Assembly (NCBI GenBank): GCA_032209605.1
Contig: JASFXZ010000007.1
Span: 22,070,264 to 22,134,263, forward strand
Source: Mactromeris polynyma
Lineage: Eukaryota; Mollusca; Bivalvia; Venerida; Mactridae
Direction: 5' to 3'
Length of the DNA stretch: 64,000 nucleotides
The notes below the pieces were generated by a model. It was not told where the DNA came from, did not search any database, and saw only the letters and a program-made list of their open reading frames with translations. Positions within the stretch are counted from its first letter, which is position 1. Each line of letters starts with the position of its first letter. Shown piece by piece: positions 1-11,000 of this stretch. The translations under genes and the position numbers were made by a program.

Positions 1-66
1 TATAATGTTGCTCAAACTTCTACTTCGACCCCAAACGGATATGCAGGCCCAAACGGCCGAATGTAA
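1..66 (+). CDS. DIRS gag-like protein, C-terminal tail (partial)
   Basis: The first frame of the window is open from base 1 and ends at TAA 64-66. It encodes a Ser/Thr/Pro/Gly/Asn-rich tail ending in PNGRM. Position immediately before the reverse-transcriptase frame fits the C-terminus of a DIRS gag-like ORF. The following pol frame opens at base 6 and overlaps it in another frame. No domain is visible in this short stretch, so the call rests on context. Confidence 0.5.
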   Translation, partial: YNVAQTSTSTPNGYAGPNGRM

Positions 67-2108
67 AGGTGAGTAATAGTGTAGGGAACTTACAGAATTG
101 TTTTCATGAGTGGAGAAAACTAACGAACGACCAGTGGATTCTTGGTGCTATTTTAGGTTATAAAATTGATTTTACTGATCAGCCTTACCAAACCAGAATT
201 CCACAAGAAATTCCTTTCAGTTGTGAAATTAAATCTCTTGTTGAAAAGGAAATTGCCTTGTTATTACAGAAAGGCGCCATTGTACAGTCTAGCCCAGAAG
301 AGGGGCAATTTATTTCAACTTTATTTATAGTGCCTAAACCTAATGGTGACTTCAGGCCTATAATCAATCTTAAATATTTAAATCTATTTGTTCAGTACAA
401 CCATTGCAAACAAGAGACATTTAATGTTGTTTTGGATATTATACAAAGAAATGATTTATTTTGTAAAATAGATCTATCTGATGCTTATTATTCGGTTAGT
501 ATCCATCCAGAGTATAGAAAGTATTTGAAGTTTTCTTGGAACAATATACTCTATGAGTTTGTATGTCTCCCTTTTGGGCTAGCTATTGCTCCATATTTGT
601 TTACAAAGATTATGAAACCAGTCTTTTCATGGTTCAGATTACAGGAAGTCAGATGTTCTTATTATATTGATGACTCATTAAACATGTCACAAGACAGATG
701 TACAACTCAAAAGAACTCTGAACTTATGGTTAAAACATTGGAATCTTTAGGTTTTGGCATTAATTTCAAAAAGTCTGTTGTTGAACCTTGCCAGAGAATT
801 ACCTTTTTTGGGTTTATCTTAGATTCTGTACAATTCAAAGTGTTTTTAACTGAGGAGAAAATCAGTAAGATTGTAAATAAAGCAAAAAACCTATTAGAAA
901 ATAAAAAGGTCAGAGTTCAAAAATTGGCTTCTTTTATAGGATCCATAATAAATTCGTTTCATGCAGTAGCTGAAGCACAACTACATTATAGAGACTTAGA
1001 AAGGGATAAAATTTTAGGATTAAATGGTACAATGGACTTTGATAGAATTATGGGTTTATCTGAAAAATGTAAACTTGAAATTAAATGGTGGTTAAATAAT
1101 ACACAGGGGAAAAATGGTAAGGATATCAGACCTAAAAAGATTGAAAAAAGGTGTTGTGATGCCAGTTTACAAGGTTTTGGGTTTTATGATGTAACTACAG
1201 AAGTACATGGCAATGGTAGATGGAAACCTCAGGAAGCTATTAATGCAATTAATTACTTAGAATTATTAGCCATTTTTTATGCATTGAAGTCTCTTTATTC
1301 CATGTGTCATAATGTACATATTGAAATTCAATCTGACAATGTAACAGCAGTAGCTTATGTCAATAATTTTGGTGGCATGCAGTCTGTTAAGCTAGATCTG
1401 TTGGCTAAATCAATATGGCACTGGTGTTTAGACAAAGACATTTACATATCGGCTATACACATACCGGGTAAAACTAACTATTTTGCGGATTTTTATTCAA
1501 GAAATTTTTCTAATTCAACAGAATGGATGCTCAAGCATGAAATTTTCGAGAGAATTTGTTATCAGTTTTTTAGGCCCGACATAGATATGTTTGCGTCTAG
1601 GCTTAACAAACAGTTAGACACTTATGTATCATGGTTCCCTGAGCCTGAAGCTACTTTTGTCAATGCCTTTTCTATTTCATGGGAAAAACTGTGTCCATAT
1701 TTGTTTCCACCTTTTAATCTAGTTGGGAAAGTGTTAAATAAGTTAAGACAAGATAAAGTAGAACAGGCTATCATTGTGTTTCCATACTGGCCATCTCAGT
1801 CATGGTTTCCAATATTATTGAATTGCTTATGTTCTTATCCGATTAGAATTCCGAGACACAAAGATATATTGACACTTCCTCACAATGGGCAAGAACATCC
1901 ACTGGCAAAGAAATTGAAGATCATCACAGCCATAGTATCAGCAAATCCATGCAGAATAAAGGAATTCCAAGAGAGCTTGCCAACTTCATCCTCAACTCCT
2001 GGTCAGCGGGAACTAGAAAGCAATATAGATTTGCTTGGGACAAATGGTGTATTTGGAATTCTATCAGGTTTGGTGATTCATTTCAAACGTCTGAAGTGGA
2101 AGTGCTAA
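6..2108 (+). CDS. DIRS-type reverse transcriptase / RNase H with methyltransferase-like tail
   Basis: One long uninterrupted frame. The RT fingers and palm are clear. Counting from the GTG at 69, LSDAY lies near residues 136-140, LPFG at 167-170, and the catalytic YIDDS box at 199-203. An RNase H domain follows, with acidic residues in RCCDAS (about 361-366), INYLELL (about 394-400), QSDN (about 421-424) and a late D in YFADF (about 471-475). The tail from about 503, with PDIDMFASRLNKQ and then FPPF, matches the region of DIRS polyproteins described as Dam-methyltransferase-like. There is no ATG near the 5' end of the frame. The frame opens at 6 inside the gag overlap, so expression probably uses frameshifting or splicing; AAAG/GTGAGT at 65-73 resembles a donor site. 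The 3' end overlaps the recombinase frame by 160 bp, which is normal for DIRS elements. This ORF is intact. Confidence 0.9.
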   Translation, partial: CCSNFYFDPKRICRPKRPNVKVSNSVGNLQNCFHEWRKLTNDQWILGAILGYKIDFTDQPYQTRIPQEIPFSCEIKSLVEKEIALLLQKGAIVQSSPEEGQFISTLFIVPKPNGDFRPIINLKYLNLFVQYNHCKQETFNVVLDIIQRNDLFCKIDLSDAYYSVSIHPEYRKYLKFSWNNILYEFVCLPFGLAIAPYLFTKIMKPVFSWFRLQEVRCSYYIDDSLNMSQDRCTTQKNSELMVKTLESLGFGINFKKSVVEPCQRITFFGFILDSVQFKVFLTEEKISKIVNKAKNLLENKKVRVQKLASFIGSIINSFHAVAEAQLHYRDLERDKILGLNGTMDFDRIMGLSEKCKLEIKWWLNNTQGKNGKDIRPKKIEKRCCDASLQGFGFYDVTTEVHGNGRWKPQEAINAINYLELLAIFYALKSLYSMCHNVHIEIQSDNVTAVAYVNNFGGMQSVKLDLLAKSIWHWCLDKDIYISAIHIPGKTNYFADFYSRNFSNSTEWMLKHEIFERICYQFFRPDIDMFASRLNKQLDTYVSWFPEPEATFVNAFSISWEKLCPYLFPPFNLVGKVLNKLRQDKVEQAIIVFPYWPSQSWFPILLNCLCSYPIRIPRHKDILTLPHNGQEHPLAKKLKIITAIVSANPCRIKEFQESLPTSSSTPGQRELESNIDLLGTNGVFGILSGLVIHFKRLKWKC

Positions 2109-2892
2109 AATATTTATATTATCTTTTTCAAACAGGTAAATCTTATTCTGTGATTAATACCCACAAAGCCATGTTGCTTAAGACACTCCCTTTCTTTGGG
2201 AATGGTTGGATCAGAGAAAGTGTGTTGATATCAAGATTTATGAGGAGTGTATTTGTGCATAAACCTACCAATCCTAGGTATTTAGTGACTTGGGACGTAT
2301 CTGTTGTTTTGAGATTCTTAAAAGGTTTATTTCCGTTGGTTAAGTTATCATTGAAAATGCTAACTTTCAAGACGGTGGCTTTAATATCATTGGCTACAGC
2401 TCCGAGAGCTCAGACACTAGTGTCTTTGGACTTGGACAATATGATGATTGAGGATCATTCAATTTTGTTTTGTTTTAGAAATGTATTAAAAACATCTAGA
2501 GTGGGTAATAACTTTACCTTAAAAATAGAACATTTTAAGGATGAAGCATTGTGTGCAATGCATACTTTATTATATTACTTAGAATTGACAAAGAGGTCAG
2601 ATTATCACGGAAGGTATTCGTGTCTTTTGTTACATATCGTAATATTACTACTAGTACCATAGCCAGATGGCTTAAAAGTGTTTTAACATTAGCTGGTATT
2701 GACACAGAAGTATTTAAAGCTCATTCATTCAGGGGGGCTTCTGTTTCAGCAGCTTTCTACAGAGGGTGTTCTCTTAACACCATCCTCAAAACTGCGGATT
2801 GGAAATCTGATAAAAACTTTAAGAAATTTTATTGTAGACACCAAGTATCTAATAATGCTAGGTCATATAGTGATGTTGTTCTTCAAGTGTAA
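1949..2892 (+). pseudogene. DIRS tyrosine recombinase, frameshifted
   Basis: The recombinase starts at an ATG inside the end of the RT frame and runs open to the stop at 2660-2662. From about 2,551 the rest of the protein continues in another frame to the TAA at 2890-2892. Homology crosses from one frame to the other near 2,605-2,615, consistent with loss of one base. Catalytic landmarks are visible on both sides. The first arginine is in TAPRAQTL (frame one). HSFRGAS (HxxR), ADW and the late FYCR, with its presumed nucleophilic tyrosine, are in the second frame. The N-terminal SWSAGTRKQYRFAWDKWC region is the usual SAM-like core-binding part. As sequenced it cannot make a full recombinase unless the shift is a sequencing error. 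Confidence 0.85.
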
Positions 2893-3043
2893 TAATAATG
2901 AAGATAAAGATTATGTACAATAAGTATTGATTGATGCGTAAATTTCAATTGGGTTTATATTAAATGGTTATATATGTTTATAACGTTTTTGTTGCCTTTG
3001 AAGATGCAGTGTATACATGTGAAAGCCGGAGGCTTTATGAAAA

Positions 3044-3449
3044 ATAATGGCCCCTCATCCAAGCTTTAGTGCAGGATGAGGGGCATTATTGGAATAAAGC
3101 CGGAGGCTGAGCATGTATACACCCACCCTTTGGTTTTAAAAAATATAATTGGTTATTTACATACCAGTACTTCTATATATCTATATATAGTATATCTTAC
3201 CCAACCCTTTTTTAAGAGATTTCAGCCACAAAAACGTGTTTTAAAGAATGACAGTGGTGTATATATTTGGAGGGTTTGCGCATGATGTTGCGCAGGTATA
3301 CGCCATACGGCGGTAAATTTAAAATCTTTAAATTAGCGAACGCACAGGTAGCATCCCAGAAGGAATGCAGTGTATACATGCTCAGCCTCCGGCTTTATTC
3401 CAATAATGCCCCTCATCCTGCACTAAAGCTTGGATGAGGGGCCATTATT
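3044..3449. repeat. Inverted repeats at the DIRS 3' end (79/80 bp arms)
   Basis: Bases 3044-3122 reappear as the reverse complement at 3370-3449, separated by about 247 bp. Each arm contains its own stem-loop: gcccctcatcc at 3050-3060 pairs perfectly with 3074-3084 around a 13-base loop, and flanking aataatg/cattatt extends the stem. The motif atgcagtgtatacatg also occurs as a direct repeat at about 3004 and 3365. Such complementary terminal and internal repeats are used by DIRS-like elements to form their circular intermediate. Confidence 0.8.
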
Positions 3450-3764
3450 CTGGCGCCAGGGGATGTTATAATAATGTTAATAATTCAAATACCTGAACAG
3501 GTTCTAGCAAGAAATTTCTCTTAAAACTGAAACAAACTCTTTTCTTCTGACAATAGAAAGATTTGGCTTTGAAAAACTTAAAAGTTAACATTGCGTGTCC
3601 TTGTCACATCTTCCTATTTTTAAACCACTTTTTCGAATGTTAAGATCTGGTTATTTTGGTAATTTTTCACCTTCAAAGAAACAAATACATTTTATGATAA
3701 TAGGTAAAACCAATGTTGTACAGAGGCATTTAAGAACTTTATAAAACTTGGACACCAAGGTTTT

Positions 3765-4015
3765 CAGGATGTTTGTTTGTTTGTTTCATCAGGTTTAACG
3801 CCGTTTCTCAACCATTTTTCTGTTATATACTGCGGCCGGTTCACCTAACCAGTTTTCCTGGACTGAAATCTAACCAGTACTAACTTACCATTCCACAAAG
3901 AGCCGGCAACTTCTCCACATGTGGAGGAAAATCGACATTTTGGTCAAATTTTCATGGAAGGGTATGACCTGCCGCTACCGGGAATCGAACCCGGATCGCC
4001 GGACTAACCACTGGC
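3765..4015 (-). mobile_element. tRNA-derived SINE with bivalve-type 3' domain
   Basis: On the minus strand, a tRNA-like segment with a pol III B box (gggttcgattcccgg, about 3,979-3,993) is followed by an unrelated body. The element ends near atggttgagaaacggcgttaaac before a (gttt)n/(aaac)n tail. That 3' motif is characteristic of SINE tails that are common in bivalves. The A-box half is poor, so the 5' end is approximate. Confidence 0.65.
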
Positions 4016-4805
4016 TTTTTCAGGATGTAACTAAAATTCCTGGAAATCATATTTTGGATCATATACAAAACTGATATGCATATATGGCATGTTACCAGGA
4101 AAGATAAACATTGTTTATTTCATATAAAAGGAAACAAAATATTGAGAAATATTTTCCTTACCAAGGTTCAAGGGCACCAACATTCATGCATCTTGATTTC
4201 ATTACAACAATTAAAACATCACACAAACGGGTTATGACAAAAAGCCATAATTAGTAACACCAGCCCTAATCAACCTTAGCAGGGCCAATGTCTGTGTGTT
4301 AAAGGGCCTTGTCCTGTTTAACTAATTTTTTCCTAACGTCAAACAACTAATTAATTGCATGTAATGAAAATTAAGCAATAAATAATTTCCCCATACATAG
4401 TGTTGGTAGAATATCTGAAGGACATTAATACAGGGTTCTAGAAATCCACTAACCCGACGTCCCGGACGAGTTTAATGCCGAATCAGGCACTAACCAACTT
4501 TTGCAATTGTTCAGTTGTAAGTCAAACCTTAGAATCCCACAAACAAATATAGTCATGTTATTATTAGTTTTAGATTGTGGAGCTATCATTGTGTACGTTT
4601 ATTTGTTACCAAATTGACTGATATTCTCAGACAACTAGCTTCCTATGTTGGACAAGTCAAATTTTAAATTTCCATTAGTCCGTGACAAACGTGTTTGAAA
4701 AACATTTCTAGAGACCTGTCACATAATTTGATTTGCTCATTTGCTCAAAATTTAATTCAGTTTTAGAAAATTCTAGACAGATCTAAATCATCAGCTTGTG
4801 TATAA

Positions 4806-5030
4806 ATGCAGCCCTTTTTATAGCAAATTTGGGGTCAAGACTGGGCCCCATTCCCCAAAGAAAAAAGTATATATTTTTCCCCTACTAAGAAAGAAAATTC
4901 CCCTTTTGTAACTATTTAAAAGTTTAGCATTATAGATACCCAAATTTGGCGAGTTATGATGCGAATTTCCCCTATCAAAAGGACCTGCCAAACTTCCCCA
5001 AAAATTGAAAACAATGGCTGAAATGGGACC
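4806..5030. repeat. Dispersed repeat, copy 1
   Basis: This segment resembles 9,262-9,475 in the same orientation. Shared blocks include gggccccattcc, aaagaaaaaagta and cccctatcaaaaggac. It has no coding potential and its class is unknown. Confidence 0.7.
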
Positions 5031-5447
5031 TGAGGACTTTCAATACTGATGTTCAACAAGAACAGGTTACATGGTTCATACAGAACTTCTCGAAAAAAAA
5101 TCAACTTTTTATCCATTTTCAAGGATTAAAAATGTTGATATTTTCGTTAAAGAGAGGGGCTAGTGTATTTTTTAAGTTTGTCCAACCAAGATGACCATCA
5201 CTGCAGAATGGATAAAATCACTTCAATAGGGCATAAAACCTGTCGACTACCATACCATACTGTATGACCAGACTATCGTCTACTTAGCGGTGGTCCCTGT
5301 CAAAAATAGCTCTGTCATTTTTCACACATTTTCATCATTGTTGGTATGTTTGCTCTTTTGTGTCCTTTTTCTATTTGCAGCAGAAGAATTAGAGGGCAAA
5401 TGACTGAATTTTGTTATTTTTTTTTCAAAATTCAAGTATTTATCAAA

Positions 5448-5522
5448 GAGTTTTTGGCTGTAACATATTTAAGTACTTTTCAAGGTGTTTTTGGCTGTTA
5501 CATATTTAAGTACTTTTAAAGG
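5448..5522. repeat. Two-copy 37-bp tandem duplication
   Basis: The block tttttggctgtaacatattt and its extension to aagtactttt is repeated with a 37-bp period and only a few mismatches. Confidence 0.8.
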
Positions 5523-7689
5523 AGAAGGCATCAAATTCAAGACTCTGTGAACCCTGGGTCATACCAGTACACTTACATGCAGGCTTGATTCAACCACAAA
5601 GCATGATTGTATAAAGGATGATGCAATGTATTGATTGCAAGCTTAGATAACATGCATGAGAAACTATTGATTTTCAAATAATATTTTTGGATTCAAAACA
5701 ATACAATGGTAGCAAGTTCTCAGCGCATCATAAGGAATAGTAAAGAGTAGATAATGCATTTTGATGGTGACTGTAAAGATCACATACAATTTTATGACAA
5801 TTTTACAGTAAGCCAGTTTCATGACTAGTCAACATGTGGAGTTTTCTCTTTAACATGCATAGGAAAAATGACTTGACGCTTTCAGTCTATATATGTTGGA
5901 AATGTTACCATAAACTTCTAAGCTGAAGGTACCAATATACAAAATCATGGCACATACCATTAATATTATAATAATAATGCTTCAGAAATAATGATTATTA
6001 TAATGCCCCCAAAAATTATCCTGATTTTTAACTTATTTCTTTTTCCTTATTACAATCTATTAACTTCTCTAACTACCTTTATACTTTTACGCCTTCAGCT
6101 ATTTAGTATTCCAAACATGAACAGAATAATTCACTAATTGGACTCTAAATTGGCCCAATATTAGCCAAACTAGACAGTACTCAAATTATACATATTGATA
6201 TCAATAATTCTATATGCAATGTGAAAATATTCAATGAAAAGTTTCACTCTATTTTATTCCTTAGCAACAATTTATTTTGTAGCTATTTTGGCATTTTGCA
6301 AGTTTTTTTTTTTAAATAAGGCTAGATTTGTGCCAGTGTATAAAAATATATGGACCTGGCAGTGCTGTTTTTATACTGATATTGGGAAAGCTTCTCCAAC
6401 AAACACAAATATATGACAACAAAGAATCAGGATAGCTCAGTCATCACAATTTCTCAATTGTAATTTCGTAGATCTGGAATTCAGATGATAGACAGGCTTT
6501 AAAACGCAATTTTGACAGCAGCATTTGTACCATGATAACTTCAATTATCAGGCAATAAATCATCAAATCTCCAAAGACACAAATCTCATACAAAAGAAAA
6601 TGTTCAAACATGATCTGACTTAACTTCAGTTTTGTAATATAATTTTAACTTCTTAACCATAAATGGATTATTGTCAATTTTACATTAATTCATTTTTTAT
6701 GAGTTAATATCAAACAGTTACAACTGAACTTAAATGTTGAAGTATACTGTGATAAAAAAATCAGATCCATATTAGACAAATTGTTACAAATTACCTTGAC
6801 ATTAAATAATGCATTGGCATTTAAAATTTTATGTTTATCTTAGGTGGTTTTGTGGCTTTGCATCATACGATCCAAGGTCAGGTCTAACCTTCGTGTCTAG
6901 TGTTTTAGTCAACAAGTGTACCGAGACCTTATCAATAGAACCAAAATGCAAATATGAAGGTTATTATGTCTTTTTAATCACTTGAATCCAGGTATTTATG
7001 GATTCTTACGTAATAACATTAACTGAATTTTTAGAAGCCAGGTTGCTGCAAGATTAATGAACATTGTCTACATCAGGTGGAGTCATTGAGGCATAAACTG
7101 TTATGTTTTGTTTTAATTCAATTAAGAGATGATACATCAAATATATTTAAGGAAACAATTAGCAAAAAATCTTCCAAATTAGCTTTGGATTTCGCATTTA
7201 GAATCTTAAATTGTTTGAATAATAAGTTAATGTCTTCTCTCAATGATGAATCATGTACTATATCAAAATTGAAAATATATGCTCACTGCATGATGTTGGT
7301 TTTTATTTAAAAACGATGATGTTGAAGTCAATAACATACGATAATGAAGTTGTCAAACATCATTAAAGATCTTTGCATAGAAAGTTTATGTAATACTAAT
7401 GAGTGTTAAATGGGTGTGAACTCTGTTGGTACAGCCTTACTAAAGATAAACCTTGCTCCACTTAAAACCCACTCAAATATTGATCAATGAATATAAACCT
7501 CCACCAATTGGAAGCCATACTATTGAATATCGAATTGAATAGTTTAGCCCACTAGTATTTGCTTCAAACAGTAAAGGATTTTATTATTAAATTTGATCAG
7601 GTTGGTCTGGAGTAAATGCAATAAGCTCTACAAGGTGTTGCCATGCTTTATTATGGAAATGTAATCTGTGTAGCTCCTCAAATTTCAGC

Positions 7690-7952
7690 AAGTATTCAAG
7701 CCATAAAAAATATAGATTGTGGGTTCAAAACCCAGGTGATGCATACGTTCTTCTGTGACAACTTGACTGAAGATAATGCATCCAATGTGTTTGTCCTCTA
7801 CCTCTGAACTATGATTTATGTGAAAAAGTTGTCTGTTGCTAGCAGAAGAACTTGTAAGTATTGGTTGGTAACCCAGGAATACTGTTCGAGTCAACCAACT
7901 TCCAAACATAAATGTAATACTGTTGAAAACTAAAGTAAAACTCCCAATACAT
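7690..7952 (+). mobile_element. tRNA-derived SINE
   Basis: A B-box-like motif (gtgggttcaaaacccagg, about 7,719-7,736) is followed by a body shared with the fragments near 23.4 and 48.2 kb (tgtttgtcctctacctctga). The element ends in actgttgaaaactaaagta, a degenerate form of the bivalve SINE 3' domain. It lies just downstream of the last exon of the minus-strand small gene, in the opposite orientation. Confidence 0.6.
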
Positions 7953-8032
7953 TCCCCAGCCATTATCAGCTGCATCACAAGTAACAGGGCCACAACTATG
8001 GTACACCATTGACACAAATATAAACTATACCT

Positions 8033-11000
8033 CATCTTCCATCGGGTACAGTCCCTTTGTCTCCGACTCCTTGTACCAAGTCACCCCATATTTGTTCCTA
8101 TCATCTTTCCTCTCGCTATCTGAATACTTCTCAGTTCCTCTCTGAAAAAGTGTAAAAAAATCACTTAGTTGCAGTATGTTTCAAATATATGATAAAAGTT
8201 TCTTGAAAAATGCTAAAAAATGTTGAGTCAGCAGTTATAGATTTTCTTCTCATTTTTATACAATTTTCATAAATCTATATATAGGGGACAGAGACCATTA
8301 TACTTGACTTCCACAATCTTTAACCATTAAAAAATAGTGGTTGGCGAAGGAGCAGGGTTTGAGATATCTTGGTCGGTCAGATGTCCCCGGAAAAAGACAA
8401 ATAAAAAACAACAAAATCAACAAGTATATTGCAGCAGAAACATAACAGCAATATGGATTTAGTTCCCTATGGGCAGAAACAAACAATTAAGCCATGTATT
8501 GTCTCAATTCAATCGTCTGTCTCCAATAAATCGTCCTGACAAGACAAAGAAGCATGATTAACGAACAAACAAAATAACCACATACATATATTAAGTCTAG
8601 AATCTTGCAATAATTACATACAGTGTTGTATATTGCACACACAATAATGATACAAAAACATGAATGTATACTCTCGGTGGTGTTTAAATGCTATGAATAT
8701 ATTTTATGATGATGCAAGCAAGATTACAACATGTCTGTCAGTAAAATGATCCCCAAACAACATAAATTCTGATGTAATATTTTCACCAGACTGGTTTTAT
8801 GTTTAAGTTGTAAATACCACTCGGTACATTAAGTGCAAATGAAAACCATTCTAGCTTCAGATGTTTATAACTCAAGCTGTACACTTGCTGCAAAAGACTT
8901 GCTAATTAATTATTTGGACATACAACAAACAAACTTCATATGCAAGCATGGCAATAAGTCGCACAACAAATGCAAAGGTCTTACAATAAATTTGATATAA
9001 ATTATATTACCTACGTCATTTCAGGTAATTAAAACCTAATATAAGTTGGGAATGAAGCAAAGAACGTTTGATGACATGTGTTCAGTATATAACAAACAAG
9101 TGAGAAGATAATTGTGCGATTTTCTCAAGTAATAAGAATACGCAAATAATGAATCAAACTAATTTTACCATCAATGTGAAATGAAAGTACAATACAGATT
9201 TATTGTTACATCAAATAAGCCAGTGATTGACAAATCATAATAAAGCCATGAGTAGGGTGGTCATTGACAGCCCTTTTTTATGGCGAATTAGGGGCTGATA
9301 TTGGGCCCCATTTCCTAAAGAAAAAAGTACACATTTTCCCTCTACTTAGAAAGATAATACCTCTTCAGTAAAATTATTTAAAATATGGTCGAATTTGGTG
9401 ATTCATGATGCAAATTTCCCCTATCAAAAGGACCCGCCATACTTCCCCTAAAAATGAAAAAAATGGCTGTTGACTAAGGTCCTGTTTCTAGATTTTAAAA
9501 TAAAGGGAGTGCTACTTAAGAGGTCCTGTGTCATTCCACAGTAATAACTGTGGAAGGCCACACCAGCATGCATATGCACACAAATCTTACAGAAATAAAA
9601 CCTTTTTGTAAAGGTGCTGAATAACAGAATATTTTCCATCTCATACACATGTTGTTAACATCAATTTCAAAAGCAGGTAAGAAAAAAAAAGTAATGGTTA
9701 CAAGGCCTCTCCTTTGGAAGTTATTGAAAAACAATACAATTATTGGCCCTGACAGTCGCTACGCATAGCATCATATTGCATCATACCTACGTCAGAAGCC
9801 GTTGAAACAAAAAATTGCACATCTAAAAATACAAAGGTATCTAACGAACATCTGAAGTAACCGATTAGCTGATAAAGTTTGACAGAAATGGAATAACAAA
9901 CATTTCCATCAGAAATAAGTTTCAATTTACTAGACTACCAGTACCCATTTCATTAAACACAACCAACAAATGTTCAGATAAAGCTGTTAAAACCGGATAC
10001 ATACAGTTTGTTGACGTAAATTAATCAATCATTATCAAGTCATGTAACAAATGTATATGCACTTGGAAGTTGTTAGGTATTGATAAGCATGTCCTCCATG
10101 CTAGCTGAACATCATAATGTTATTATTAAATACGCTATACAATTACATAATTTTAATATTTCATAATTACAAATCAACAGAATTCCTACAGAAAACCTAT
10201 CCTACAGAAAGTCTAACTAAACTTCAATAAAATGTTGGACAGTCTATAAATATTTACATATCTATGTACTCTATATTATCGATGTAAATGAGGCCACATG
10301 CTGTCATTTAAATGTCAGCCGAACTAACATGGTTTTGCTATTTGCATATCAGTGTTGTGTAATCCAATCAAATCTCATGTAAACCACCAAAGCAATATCT
10401 CTTCAACCAAACAAAGTTTTGCAACCTTGACGCAGATTGGTTAACCTTTCGATAAAGGGTACTTAACCTTACCGAAACCCACTGAATTTCTGTGAACGTA
10501 CCAAAATCAAATTTGGATCCGGAGTGACCAGCAATCCTAACATCTCGGCATTTTTGTATGTTGCACAACCAATCTTAACCTTCAAATTGCGCTGACCATA
10601 TTTTTAAAGATATATCTTGTTTCACTTTGTTTACTGTTTCTACATCCTACTTAGTGAAGTTGTGATAGTAGTTGTTTTTTAGAAATATGTAATTGTTTAA
10701 CAAACTGTTGATCACGCTTTTCCTGACAAAGGTCAATTTTAAGTTTGGCTTTATTTTGTTTCTTTTGTTGTTCCTCAGAGTGGTTGGTACTTGATACATC
10801 TCCAAGAATCTATAACAGATCATTAGAATCACAGACAGCCGCATTGTAACATTACTAAAGACATTCCTCTTATGATTTAGTCACACCCGATATGTTATGA
10901 CCGGCAATTCTACAGACAGGATTGAATCTGTTTTACTGTTTTATGACAACATGTCTTGAATTGCTAATATTGTAAGTAACATATATGGGGGTATCAGACT

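Larger units (their letters stand above)
1..3450 (+). mobile_element. DIRS-type tyrosine-recombinase retrotransposon, 3' part
   Basis: The order gag tail, reverse transcriptase/RNase H with a methyltransferase-like tail, overlapping tyrosine recombinase, then complementary terminal repeats is diagnostic of DIRS-like YR retrotransposons. These integrate through a circular intermediate using a recombinase and not a DDE integrase. The 5' end and most of gag lie outside the window. The recombinase is frameshifted, so this copy is probably dead. The right boundary is placed at the end of the distal inverted repeat and is approximate. Confidence 0.88.
4016..7680. other. Non-genic AT-rich stretch
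   Basis: No frame longer than about 75 codons looks coding and no conserved motif was seen. It contains a copy of a dispersed repeat (4,806-5,030), a two-copy 37-bp tandem repeat (about 5,448-5,522) and homopolymer runs. If the small minus-strand gene at 8.0-27.1 kb is transcribed past its stop codon, part of this could be 3' flank. Confidence 0.5.

Noticed and set aside
3979..4010. Functional tRNA gene on the minus strand
   Set aside because: Only the T-arm/B-box half is good; no acceptor stem or A box closes a cloverleaf. It is a SINE head.
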